Part shown: positions 25,822 through 39,400 of the stretch, piece after piece
How positions within the stretch are numbered: the stretch's first letter is position 1
How the letters are laid out: the number at the start of each line of letters is the position of its first letter
Assembly: GCA_028751875.1 (NCBI GenBank)
Contig: CM054144.1
Coordinates: forward strand, 15,515,802-15,579,801
Origin: Rapana venosa
Lineage: Eukaryota > Mollusca > Gastropoda > Neogastropoda > Muricidae
DNA length: 64,000 nucleotides
Direction of reading: 5' to 3'
Notes under the pieces: generated by a model
Told to the model about the DNA's origin: nothing
Seen by the model: only the letters and a program-made list of their open reading frames with translations
The model's database searches: none
Program-made: the position numbers and the translations under genes

Positions 25822-27220
25822 TATATATAATTTCTTATCAACAAATTACCGGAGGGTAAATTTGATATCCCTCCCCCATTTTCATCAACTGATTGTGGTT
25901 ATAATCGTGACAGGTTCTCTTCTTAGAACAATTAACTCTACACATGCACACACACACACACACAACAAACACAACACACACACACAACAAACACACACAC
26001 CTGTGTGATGAAGAAAGCAGACGGACAGCAAGCCATCCCCAAACACTCCTGTCATCCTGTGAGTTCAGGACTGACCCTACCTGGGCAAAGACACCTGAGA
26101 ACTGTAACCCCTGTTATGTACTGACAGCAAAGGAATGTAACATTTTGAGGCAGAGACAACATGTAACGACTTTGTTCATTACTTTGTTCATTACATATTT
26201 TAGCGCTATATAAATTCCATACATTATTATTATTATTATTATATTTTCCCCTACAATTTCTTCTCGACAAGAAAACTTTCTCACATACCAGCAAACTTCT
26301 TATTCTATAAATCCATGTGTGTCTATTAAGAATTTATGGACAACAATGTAGGAAGGCTGAACACTGAGAAACAGACTCAGCCTCTCTGCAGTCTGCTCAT
26401 CCCCGGACTCCATGGGCAGTCACTGGGGCACCATGCTGAAGAGCAGTTCACGATATTCCTCCATTTTGTTCCTTTGACAAACTGGTGGATACAAGTGTGC
26501 TTAGACTTTGCAGACATGTAGGACAGATGTCTTGCTCATCTCATTTTCCTCTTGGATCATCCAATTTTAAAGTGCAGAAATGCTGGTTTTACTAACAAGG
26601 TTTTAGAGGAGGGAAGATGAAGTGGTGTGGGTACATTTTTTTCTTATCATCAAAACTCAACATGTAAGAAAAATCATCATAAAATCTACTCAGCTCTTCC
26701 TGTTACTTATTTGCGTTTTGGATAAAAGATATCTCGCACACAAGCTTGCCTTTAACTCAGGTTACCTAACTGTATCAGATTATTGTACCAACTACTGTAC
26801 CAGCCTGGAGAGCAATGTTGACCAAGGCATCCCTCATATCCCCCCCCCCCCCAAATGACCATCTACATCAAGAGACTGATGATGATGACGATGATGATGA
26901 TGATGATCAGATTATTATGCCAAGTCTTATGCTCTGTGGAAAGTTAAGACAACAGTTAAAACTGGAGTGATACATTTTCCTAACCATACACGCAATTAGT
27001 TTTTGTTTCTTCAGGTTATGGTAGCTATAACTAAAGGAATCAACTGCACTACACTAAAAAAACCTGTTGTGATACAACTTGAGTTGAGCAACCTCTACCC
27101 TGCTGAAGATTGTCAGGCAAAAACCATCACCAGGAAGGAAGACACACAGCGACAACCATGCCCCCTCCCTCCCACCCTGCCTGCCTGTCTGTCTGTCTCA
27201 TCACACACACGCCTTGATCC
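24201..27220. other. Tract downstream of the MET-like stop codon; 3' UTR end not found
   Basis: The MET-like mRNA should run leftward into this region. I found no convincing AATAAA on the minus strand within the first kilobase below 27221. (TA)n at 25765-25830, (CA)n at 25945-26000 and a repeat C end at 26195-26245 are present. No other gene recognised. Confidence 0.4.
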
Positions 27221-27482
27221 CTAACCGTCACTGTCACCAACGTCGTCACACTTCTGATGTCGGCTCCGTCGCCGTGCCTTTTCTCTCATCTTCTCAAGGT
27301 CGTCGCAGTAGTGGTAGTTGGCGCACTCCTCCACGTTGACGTAGGTGGAGTGGATGTTGCGGCGGTGGTTGCCGGTGACGTGCTCTAACTGCTCCACCAT
27401 GGCCACAATGTCCTTCTCCAGCTGCTGGAAGCTTGGCCGACTGCCGGGGTCCGCTGACCAGCAATGCAGCATGATGCCGTAG
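27221..27482 (-). CDS. MET: MET-like coding exon 20: kinase end, docking tail, stop
   Basis: 262 nt, phase 2 to stop TAG at 27221-27223. Peptide [20 protein letters not shown] closes the kinase (conserved C-W and RPSF), then the tail has [11 protein letters not shown] with Y1338 equal to the second MET docking tyrosine (YVNV). The first docking tyrosine is replaced by arginine. After it come a [14 protein letters not shown] basic stretch and an acidic end, with no vertebrate counterpart I recognise. Corresponds to human exon 21. Confidence 0.94.
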
Positions 27483-30400
27483 CTGAAACACGCGACGAAG
27501 ATAAGGCAAAGTGAGTGTTGTGCCTTTATTGGGTGCAGTGAGATGGTAGGGTGAGTGTTGTGCCTTTATTGGTGCAGTGAGATAGCAAAGTGAGTGTTGT
27601 GCCTTTATTGGGTGCAGTGAGATGGCAGAGCGTGTTGTGCCATTGTTGAGTGCAGTGAGACGGCAGAGTGAGTGTTCTGCCTTTATTGTGGACAGAGTTA
27701 TAGTGAAAAGTACCATGTTTTACTGCATGCAGTTACAGCGAAAAGTGCTGTGTTCTTACTACACAGAATTGCCATGAATTTTTACTGTCAAAAGTGCTGT
27801 GCTTTACTGAATACAGTTAGGGTGAAAATTTGAAGAGCTGTGAAAACCAAACGCTACCGAATGCTACGCTACATGACAAAGATCAAATGGGAAGACAGGA
27901 TCACGAATAAAGAACTATGGAGAATGGGCAAAGTTGATGATCTGAAGTCTGTAGCAACAGACTGCGCTGGTTTGGGCACATTCATCGGAAAGCAGACCAC
28001 CACATCATAAAAAGAGCAATGAACTTTGTAGTGGATGGAAAGAGACCAAAGGGAAGACCTAGCAAAACCTGGGCTGCCTGTATTGCAGATGATCTTAGAG
28101 AAAGGGGCATAAATAAGGAGGAAGCTCAAAACAGAGAGAGACAGAAAAGGCTCATCAATGTCAAACCTCCCCTGGGAAGAAACATGACAAAAAGGAAGAA
28201 GAAGAAGTTAGGGTGAAAATGATAATGATGGACACTTTTTGAGTGCTTCTCTTCCCCTTTACAGAGGTAGCACAAAGCACTTTACATTATAACAGATGGT
28301 CTATAGCAATGCACTCAAATACATAAAAATATAATGCCATGCACATTTTATTGGATACAGGTACAGTGAAAAGTGCGGTACAAACTGGTTATTGAAGAGA
28401 GCTAGGTGAAAAGAGCTGTACTTTTTGGTGATCGAATACAGCTTTTGTTAACAGTGGCTGTACTTTTTGGTGATTGAATACAGCTATGGTGATAAGTGCT
28501 GTACTTTTAGATGATTGAATACAGCTATGGTGATAAGTGCTGTACTTTTAGGTGATTGAATACAGTTATGGTGATAAGAGCTGTACTTCTAGGTGATTGA
28601 ATACAGCTATGGTGAAAAGTGGCTGTACCTTTTTTGGTGATTGAATACATCTATGTGAAAAGTGCTGTACTTTTAGGTGATTGAATACAGCTACAGTGAA
28701 AAGTGCTGTACTTTTTGGTGATGCATAGAGTTTTTGTGAAAAGTGGCTGTACTTTTAGGTGACTGCATAGGGCTACGGTGAAAAGTGCCGTACTTTTTGG
28801 TGATTGAATACAGCTGTGGTGAAAAGTGCTGTACTTTTAGTGATTGAATGCAGCTATGGTGAAAAGTGCTGTACTTTTCGGTGATTGCACAGAGCAATTG
28901 TGAAAAGTGGCTGTACTTTTAGGTGACTGAATAGAGCTACAGTGAAAAGTGTGTACTTTTTGGTGATTGAATACAGCTATGGTGAAAAGTGGCTGTACTT
29001 TTTGGTGATTGAATAGAGCTATGGTGCAAAGTACTGTACCTTTGTGGTGACTGAATACAGCTATAGTGAAAAGGACCTTTAATTTTTTATTTTATCAAAT
29101 ACAGTAAGTGCAGTGATTGTACTGAATAGAGTTACGGTGGGAAATTCTGTGATTTCATTGAATACAGTTACAGTGAAAAATGCTGTGATTGTAAGTATTG
29201 ATTAATACAGTTTCAGTGAAAAAGTGTTGTGATTTCATTGAATACAGTTACAGTGAAAAATGCTGTGATTGTAAGTATTGATTAATTAATACAGTTACAG
29301 TGAAAAAGTGCTGTGATTTCATTGAATACAGTTACAGTGAAAAATGATGTGATTGTAAGTATTGATTAATACAGTTACAGTGAAAAACTGTTGTGATTTC
29401 ATTGAATACAGTTACAGTGAGAAATGCAGTGATAGTATCGAATAGTCACAATGAAAAGTGCTGTGACCGTATTGAATACAGTTAAGGTGAAGAGTGCGGT
29501 GTTTTCATCAAGCACACAAGTCCTGCACATACAGTTAATGCGAAACAGACCCCGCTGTGTTCAGTATAGGGCAGCCCGAGACGGCACTCCTGCACTCACA
29601 GCATATTGGGGCAGTAGTTGGGCTGTGGCATGCGGCGCCCGGCCTTGAGGTAGCGAATGATGTCCCAGTTGTCAACCTCAGGGTAGGGGGTCACACCGCG
29701 GGTCAACAACTCCCACAGCACCACGCCGTATGACCACTGCAACACGTTGTCGTCGTCATCATCGCCGTCATCACAGTCTTCCTTTTTATTTCTAACTCTC
29801 TCACCTCTTACTCTGCCTAGTAGTGATTTTTTATACTTGCTATGTATCATGCACTGACGGACGCTATAGCTGAGTAGTACAGACCATTTGACTTCAATCC
29901 CGTGTGTCCATGAAATCATGGGTTCGAGTCTCGGCAGAGGCATCTGGTGAATTCAGGGTGTGGATTTTTATTCATTCCCAGGTCAACTTCAAGCGCAAAC
30001 CTGCCAATGCCGTAATTTCGCAGTGCGCATGCAGAAGATCAGATATGCATGTTAAAGATCCCATAATTAATTTGTGCTGGTGGGAACAGATAACAATATT
30101 TACAAAAACCGCATCTGCACTGGGTGTTTCAACATCACCCCCGAAGTTGTGTGCGGCTACTTTGATGGTGGATAAATGGTTGCATGTGCAAAATCTCACC
30201 ATTGCTGAACCTCGTAGATCTAGCTCAGGAATTGGGGGGTGGGAGGGGGTGGGGGGAAGTCACTGAATTCATTCCCGTGAAAGTCCCTAGGAGGAGACTA
30301 CAAACTGAGGTCATGTGTGTGAATGCATGCTGAACATCATAAACACATGTTAAAACCCCATCTTCCCCCGTAGGAATGCCAGGGGCTCTTTCAGTATAAA

Positions 30401-33400
30401 CAGCACCCCCACCTTCTGGAAATTCTGTGCTAAAAACTTTCCTCTGTTCTATCACTGTCTTTGTCAGGGTGTTAAGCTGGGGAACAAGCAACAACAACAA
30501 TATAAGACACTGGTATACATAAAAAAAGTAAGTATGTTCTTTCGATCCAGAAGGACCATAGAGCCGGAGCTTATCCCGGTTTCTATAGCGTTAAGCGAAC
30601 TGATGGTTTTTGACCACCCCTGTGACAGGACGCTAGTCTGTCGCCAGATACTTCCCCAGCAGAGCTGGTACCCACTTGTACACCTGGGAGGAGTGAGGAA
30701 AATAGGAGTAAAGTGTCTTTCCCAAGGACACAACACCGAGCCGAGCGGGGATTGAACCCGCGACCTCTGGATCACGAGTCGACCGCCTAAACCACTCGAC
30801 CACGGTGCCTCCTGGTATACATAAAGACAGGGACAAAAGGGAATCACTACACTATGACCATACTCCATCCCATCACTCTCCACTCCAGCACTCTCCACCA
30901 CACCACACCACTTAAAGCCGCTCCACTCCACAATACACCACACTCCACTCCAGCACTCTCAACACCACACCACATCACAAACCACTACACCACACCACTT
31001 TAAGCTGCTCCACTCCATCACTCTCGACTCTACAATACACCACGCTCCACTCCAACACTCTCATTAACACCACACCACATCACACTCCACTATACCACTC
31101 CACACCACACCCCACTACACCAGACCACTCCCCACCCCACCCTACCCCACCCACCATACCACACCCCACCCCACCACACTATACTGCAGCACTGACCACG
31201 TCAGTCTTGGAGCTGTAGGTGCCCTTCTCCAGACTCTCCAGGGCCATCCACTTGACGGGCAGCTTGGCCTTCTTGTTCTCCGAGCTGTAGTACTCCTTCT
31301 CGTAGATGTCGCGGGCCAGGCCAAAGTCGGCCACACACACGTGGAATTCTTCATCCAGCCTGAAGTATACACACCGCTCTCATTTCAATTTAATTCAAAT
31401 ACTTCACTATCTCATAAACAGATAAATTCATGTGGGTTACAAGCCGTACATAACAAACAAAATAAAACAGGAAAGCATTTATCAACCACAATACAGCATC
31501 CAAACATTAGCTCACACACATCACAAGATAAAAAAGAGGGAATTCTTGGCACAGAATTTCCAGAAGGTAGGGATGCTACTTACACTGACGGGCCCCCAGC
31601 ATCCCCACGGGGAACAAGAAAGTTTAACTAGTCTTTCACATTCAAACTTCTGGTTCAGGCCAAAAGATTTGTCAGGTATTGATATAAGTAAGCTAAGTGC
31701 CAAGACCTACATTAAAATGCAGTTATATAGACACCATCTCAGAGTGGACTGGCCTTGAGTGGAGTGATTTGCTACAGAAAGCTGAGGATCATGAGGGATA
31801 GAGGAAGCTGGTTGCAAAATCTTCAGTGGTGCCCCAACGGTCTACAAGACTAAGGGATAGGTGAAGTGAAAGAGAATGCTTTAAAATATTATATTGAGAT
31901 TGTTTTTACCCTTCACGCTTGTAGAATAACAATGTGTATCCTCTTTTCAAGGAGAAAATATTCTCTGAACTTGGAGTACAGTTGCCTACATGGTAAAGTA
32001 TTTGAAAACAGCCATGCATGCAAACTTCTCATTAGGTATGTTCTTATGGTCTTAGAGTAATTCCCAGGTGGGATGAGTGAGTCAGAGTGTATGTGACACC
32101 CCCCCACCTCCCCAACTATTGTCGTCTGCCATATGAGTGAAAATTTGTTATGTTTCTTGTTTATGTAGATATGAGACACCAAGTATTGTACAACTGGAAA
32201 CTGAGCACATTACACAGAAGAACAAATGGTTAGTTTTCTTGCAATACAAAACTGAACATTTTATCACCCAAAGCAATATTAGTGTTGTGTTAAAAAAAGG
32301 CTTGGTACAGAAAAATTTAAAAAAAAATTCAGTTGAAGATAAAAAGCTTGGTTAAAAAAAAAAAGAGTTACAGAAGACTTCAGCCAAAACAATCACCAGG
32401 TTTATACAAATAATTTCACAACCACCAGCAACCTTTTATTTTTCTACTGAAATTCTGCTTAAAACAACTTTATTCCACAAATAAGTGACAAAAACAATGT
32501 ATACAACACTACGGCAAGGGAAGGATATCAACCCATGGTTAATGGGTTGATCTTCGTTCTGTCCATGATAATAAACAGTAACGCTCCTCCCTTGGCAGAC
32601 AATTCTGAGCTTCTGCATGGGCATTCTAGGACAAATTATATATAAAAAAACACCTACGCCATAACAAGCTACAGCTACACACATAATACCAACTCACAGT
32701 TCAAGGTTTTTGACATTTTGGGCTGCCTTAAATACAAAGAGTTCTATATAAAGGCTGAGACAAAAAATATGCTGCTATGAGGATTGTACCTACAATCTCT
32801 AGGGTGACATTCCCTTGCTCTAACCACAGGTGCCAAGATGGCTGGTCAGAACTGTTGTGTCTGGCCATCTCTGCCCGTCATTTGTATATCTATCGATGCT
32901 TCATCTCAAACGCACATCTTGAGACTCTTTCTCTTCCATAATAAGAGCAATGGTGTAGTGTCACTGACTGCTTGTGTATTTAAACGCTCTTTGGCTGGCT
33001 GCTAATTTCTTGTTACTGGCATTACTGTTTCTATTTTGCTGACAATCAATCATCATGTTTTTTTGTCCCTGTTACATATCGTTATTTCACTGGGCTAATC
33101 TACGTAAATGTATTTCCCACTCTAGGACACTTAACGATAAAAAGTTATACAAGTTTCCACCTGCACTACATTACTAATTCATTTTACAATATTTGTTCCT
33201 GTCACACCCTCTCCCCCTTTCTGTGTTAATGTTACGTGGACTTTGTAAACAAAATCAAACCAAACACAAGAAAAGTGAAGCTTTGTGTTAATGGGGAAAG
33301 AGAAAGGCAAAGTTATTCAGTCCACAGCAAGCAGCAGATTGACATGACAGCAGTGAGAAATTAGCACTGAGTCACAGCCTTTCTGCCTGATTAAACTGCT

Positions 33401-36400
33401 ATTGGCTTGAAACACAGAATGGGAATACTGTTGTGTTAAAAAGTTTATGAATAATATATATAAACATTTTAAAAACCAAGCCATGCACATAATTTCCATG
33501 TTTTGATGGCTCAAACGCACACATACACACACATGTCCATGAAAACACATTCACACACACTCTCGTAATTACACACACACAAGTGAACACACTCATTCAC
33601 ACACACCCATGCAAACACATTCACATATGCAAGCACACACACACCATACACACACACATGCACACAAATACACACATCACCACCACACCACACCACACAA
33701 ACACCCACACACTTTCATATCACACACCGCTCGAAACCTTGTAATTAACGTGACACTACTCATCACCCAAGAGACTGGAGGAGCAGGAGAGGGGGCACTT
33801 ACATGCAGTTTCTGGCGGCTAAATCTCTATGGACAAACTTGAGACCTGCCAGATAGTCCATGCCCCTCGCTATGTCCACGCCAAACATAATTAAATCCTT
33901 AATGGTCGGTTGCTGCAATCCAAAACCAAAAACAAGCCGGGGTTTCAGCCAGAAACAAAAACAAAATAAAAACCAAATGAAATAAAATAAATTTTGATTA
34001 AATTAAATTTTGATTAAATTAAAACCAAAAAAAGAAGATGAAACGGAAAAGAGAAAACACAAAAAATAAACCAACCAAGTAAATCTGCACAAACAAAAAA
34101 GCAATCCAACTTTGAAAATTTACTTAAAATGACGAAAATACTTTTCAGCAAAGTCTACAGTGGTCATACTTGGATGGAGGGTGGGGGGATGTAAGTCATT
34201 TTTAAAATTTAATTTAAAAAAACAACAACAACAGAATCTGAATAAATCAATAGTTATGAAACATTTAGGTTCGGTCATTTTGGGGGGGTTTTCATGGAGG
34301 AGTCATACTGATTCTAGGATGAAATTTCTATACAAGTTCTTTCCCAGTTGTGGTAAAGTTGAGTCGTGAATGGGAGGGAGAGAACTCTCTGCTATTGACA
34401 GAGCAAGTGACCAGATAGATCAACCCTTAACACCACACTGTGTTGTCACTGGCTTACATCTGGATGTGGCCTGGCCCCCTTAGAGAGTGAGAAGTTTAAA
34501 GGATAAACACTTGCTACAAGGAGGCTTCTTTTCTGAACACCTCCTGCTGGCCACCTCTCCCTGCACTTTCTGTCTTCTTCAACAATGCTTCTCTTTGCCA
34601 ACCCCCCCCCCCCCCCCCCCTAAACTTAGCATTAAAGTAACTTTCATTACTGATTCGTCACTGAGAAGACCCTGTGGAGGAGAAATCACATCTGAGAATA
34701 ACCACGGTGGACCTTGCAGATATCATTTTCCAACAACACAACAACAACAACCAGTTAGGAGTTACAGTCCATGCAGGCTGCTGAAACCCAGTTGTTAATT
34801 AAACTCTTAGCAATGAGCTAGCACTTGAGTGTGAGAGCAACAGACAAGCTTCCAATGAAAAATGGTGATGTGTTAAAATGAGGACTTACAAAATGAAACA
34901 AGCTGTTCACTCACTCCTTTCTCTCTACATTTTCCCAAAAGGGAACAGATTTTCTCCCTGAAGTTTACATTAATTCTGACTCTCTTCCCATGCCAGTCCC
35001 TCAAATATGGGTTCTTCTGTCTTTCTTTTTTGTTTGTTTTGTTCCTCAGCTAGAGCTCTGAGGTTCTCCAAAGGCTAGATTTTGAATATGCAACCAATTT
35101 CTCCACAAATAAGGTCGCTGCATTCTGACTTCAGGGAGGCACCGTGGTCGAGTGGTTTAGGCGGTCAACTCGTGATCCAGAGGTCACGGGTTCGATCCCC
35201 GCTCGGCTCGGTGTTGTGTCCTTGGGAAAGACACTTTACTCCTATTTTCCTCACTCCACCCAGGTGTACAAGTGGGTACCAGCTCTGCTGGGGAAGTATC
35301 TGGCGACAGACTAGCGTCCTGTCACAGGGGTGGTGAAAAACCATCAGTTCGCTTAACGCTACAGAAACGGGATAAGCTCCGGCTCTATGGGCCTTCTGGC
35401 TCGAAAGAACATACTTTTTTTATTCTGACTTCAGGACACAACACAACACCACTGTGCATTCCTACTGGCACTCAATGGCCTACTCTACCAAAAGGCCAAA
35501 CTGGTTTTAACATGTGCCCGCACATGGGAGCTCATTTGTAATCTCATGCAAAGGACTTTAGGGGAGTGGAGTGGAGTCAGTATTGATGCTAACTTCAGGG
35601 GGAAAATCCCTATGAACAGGTGCCTTAGTGGTGGCTCCAACCCAGGCTGTCAGATAACAAGCACAACGCTCTAACCACTAAGCTATCCAGCCTCCCATCA
35701 AAGTGAAGCGTCTTCTGTTCAATACATAACACCAAGTTGAAATCAACGGGCAATTTACTTTCTGTGTTTGTCGTCAGTTTTGTGATACTGTATAGGTTAA
35801 AAGAAAACGTTTCATTCAATAAAAAGTAGATTGTGTTAACTGTTAAAGAACTGGAAAATAAAAAGATTTAAGAAGCACAAACACACAATGTTGCATGCAT
35901 GCACACACACACACTCACACACATGCATGTGTACGCACCCACAAACACACACTCACCCACACACAAACACACACTCACTCCCTCACAAATATGAAAAGAA
36001 AGCATGTGCATTACCCAAAACAATATGAACACAAGCACAAAGGACAATGATAAAAATAAAAACCAACACCAGACCCACAATCCCTTGATCCTGCTGCAGT
36101 GAAGATGTGTGTCATACCATCAAAACATATTAACTGAACCACAGATACCCAACTGTGATGGCTTCCTGTGGAGGGCTTACAACACCATATTCTTTTCGTT
36201 GTTGTTGAAGACTTGTTACAAGGTTTGGGTTTTTAAATGCAAAAACTCAAAAACTGTTGAGAGTTTAAGAGATGGCACAATGGCTTTTTCAAACATACAT
36301 TTGGGGAAATCACAAGCAAACAATCATAAATAGATTGTTAGGAGATGACACAATGGATTTTTCAAACATACATCTGAGGAAATCACAAGCAAACAATCAT

Positions 36401-39400
36401 AAATGGATTGTCCCAAACAGCAGAGGACGCCATGTTCATTCCAACCAGATGGAAGACATCCTGATCTATTTCAATCAGACAGCTAGAATCCTCCAGCCAA
36501 TTGGGGCATAGTATCGCGCCATCCAAATCCACTTCTTGCTCACTGGAGAGAGAGAAAGAGAGAAAACTCTGAATTGATTTAATGCACACTGGCCTTGGGC
36601 CACAATACATTCATTGGGCTGGGGGAGGAAACAATAACATCATTCATATTATGAGCACAACAAATAGACAAAGAAATAATGTGTTATATTGATGAAAGAA
36701 GAAAATCACAAATGTTCTAAATTATATAATCATAATCGTTTGCAACTAGCACAATCAAAATCATCAGAAGGGGATGTTCTCTGGAAAAGTCCAAAGAGCA
36801 CATGCTTCATCAAAACGGTTATCAAAATACTGTTTGAGTCAACATTTATCTTCCTTTTGTTGATAGAATAAAAAAATGGATCTAGACAGATGAGCATGAA
36901 TGAAACAGAGATTACAGAAGGAAGAAATTAATGCAGCCATACATAACCTTAAAGTCTGGTAGGGCTTGTGGTAATGATGGAATCACTCTTTCTTTCACAC
37001 ACATTCTCTTTCACACACACACACTCTCTTTCACACACACACACACTCTCTTTCACACACACACACTCTCTTTCACACACACACCCCACACACTCTTTCA
37101 CCACACAACTCTCTTTCACACACACACACTCTCTTTCATGCACACTCTCTTTCACCACACCCACACTCTTTCACGCACACACACTCTCTTCACACACACT
37201 CTCTTTCACACTCTTTCACACACACACACACACACTTTCGCACACACTCTTTCACACACACACACTCTCTCTTTCACACACACTCTCACACACACACACT
37301 CTTTCACACACACACACACACTCCCTCCCATTACCACCCCTCCCCCCTACTCCCCCTCCCCAGCCCCATCACATGTCAAGGCTCACGTGCTGCTCGTCGC
37401 GGATGTAGGTGAGGAGGTCCCCGTGCTTCATGAAGGGCAGGACCACCAGGGGCATGGCGTCCAGGTTGAGGCAGAGGCCGATGAGGGTCAGCACGTTGGC
37501 GTGGTGGAAGTCCTTCATGATCAGGGCCTCCTGCAGGAAGCTCTGCAGCTCTATCTCCCTCGGGTTGTTGTCTGCCACCAAACGCCGCGATCAGATCATT
37601 GTCATTGTTATGGCTGATACTGTCTCCCTAAGGGTTGTTGTCTGCCACCAAACACCAAACGCCGCGATCAGATCATTGTCATTGTTATGGTTGATACTGT
37701 CTCCCTAAGGGTTGTTGTCTGCCACCAAACACCAACACAGCGTTCAGATCATTGTTATCTTCATCATTGTCATTGTTATGGTTGATATTGTCTCCCCAAG
37801 GGTTGTTGTCTGCCAAACACCAACATTGTCATTGTTATTGTTGATATTGTCTCCCCAAGGGTTGCTGTCTGTCAAACACCAACACAGCGTTCAGATCATT
37901 GTCATCATCATCGTCATTGTTATTGTTGATATTGTCTCCCCAAGGGTTGCTGTCTGCCAAACACCAACACTGCGTTCAGATCATTGTTATGTTCGTCATT
38001 GTCATTGTTATGGTTGATACTGTCTCCCTAAGGGTTGTTGTCTGCCACCAAACACCAAACGCCGCATTCAGATCATTGTCATTGTTATGGTTGATACTGT
38101 CTCGGTAAGGGTTGTTGTCTGTCAATAACCAACGCCGCATTTGGATCATTGTCATCATCATCGTCATTGTTATTGTTGATATTGTCTCCCCAAGGGTTGC
38201 TGTCTGTCAAACACCAACACTGCGTTCAGATCATTGTTATATTCATCATTGTCATTGTTATTGTTGTTGCTGATACTGTCTCCCTGTCTGCCAAACACCA
38301 ACACTGTGTTCAGATCATTGTTATATTCATCATTGACATTGTTATTGTTGTTGCTGATACTGTCTCCCTGTCTGCCAAACACATATGCCACACCGTTCAG
38401 ATCATTGTTATATCATTGACATTGTTATGGTTGATACTGTCTCCGTAAGGGTTGTTGTCTGCCAAACACCAACACCGCATTCAGACCACTGTTATATTCA
38501 TCATTATTGTTACTGTCTCCCCAAGGATTGAGCTATATGAATTCCATTTATTATTATTTATTAACCCTCTTAGTCCTGACCTGGGATTAGCCGGGATTAA
38601 ACTATTTCCCCCCCCCCCCCCCTTTAATCCTGACCTGGGATTAGCCAGGATTTACACACAGTAGTTTTCCATCCCCTCTCAGACACAAAAAATATAGTAC
38701 AAGTTATAGAACGTTGTCTTATAAAGCCACCTGCCGAGATTTGTTCTTGTAAACATTCAAACACCATCAAAATGAATTACGGTTTACACCTACCCGATTT
38801 TAGGCCCAAGGTAATGAAAGAATGCGAAATCTAGGGGCAATTTGTGTTCGGAGAATCTGAATGCAAGAGGGTTATGGGTTGATCTTTGCCAAAACCAACA
38901 CCAGATCAGATCATCATTGTCACAATCATCGTAACCATTGTTATCGTCTCCTAAGTGTTATTGTCTGCCCAAATCAACACTGATTAATGTCACTGTCATA
39001 ACGACTATCACTGTTACTGTTTCCTTAGGGTTTTGTTGTCTGCCAAAACCAATACCAGGAAAACAATCACCATCATTACCATAATCACTGCCACTGTTAT
39101 TGTCTCCCCTGGGTTGTCTGCCAAAACCAACACAAGATAAGATCATTGTTATATTCATTATTATTGTTATTATCTCCCCAGGGATTATATAAAACAACAC
39201 ACATACAAACACACACACACACACACATACACACAAACTCACTGTGCAAAGTTTTGACAGCCACCAAAATGTCTCCTTTCTGATCAGGCAAAGTCAGGAA
39301 GCCGCGTTTCACACAGCCAAAATTACCTGCAACACACAGCCAAAATTACCTGCAACACACAGCCAAAATTACCTGCAATACACAGCCAAAATAACCTGCA

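Noticed and set aside
35136..35215. Functional tRNA gene
   Set aside because: A and B boxes are present but the 3' acceptor side does not pair with the 5' side, the sequence continues into a SINE body, target duplications flank it, and near-identical copies exist.
36931..37617. 228-codon plus-strand open frame
   Set aside because: Mostly [12 protein letters not shown] translation of the CTCTTTCACACA repeat plus the antisense of exon 16.
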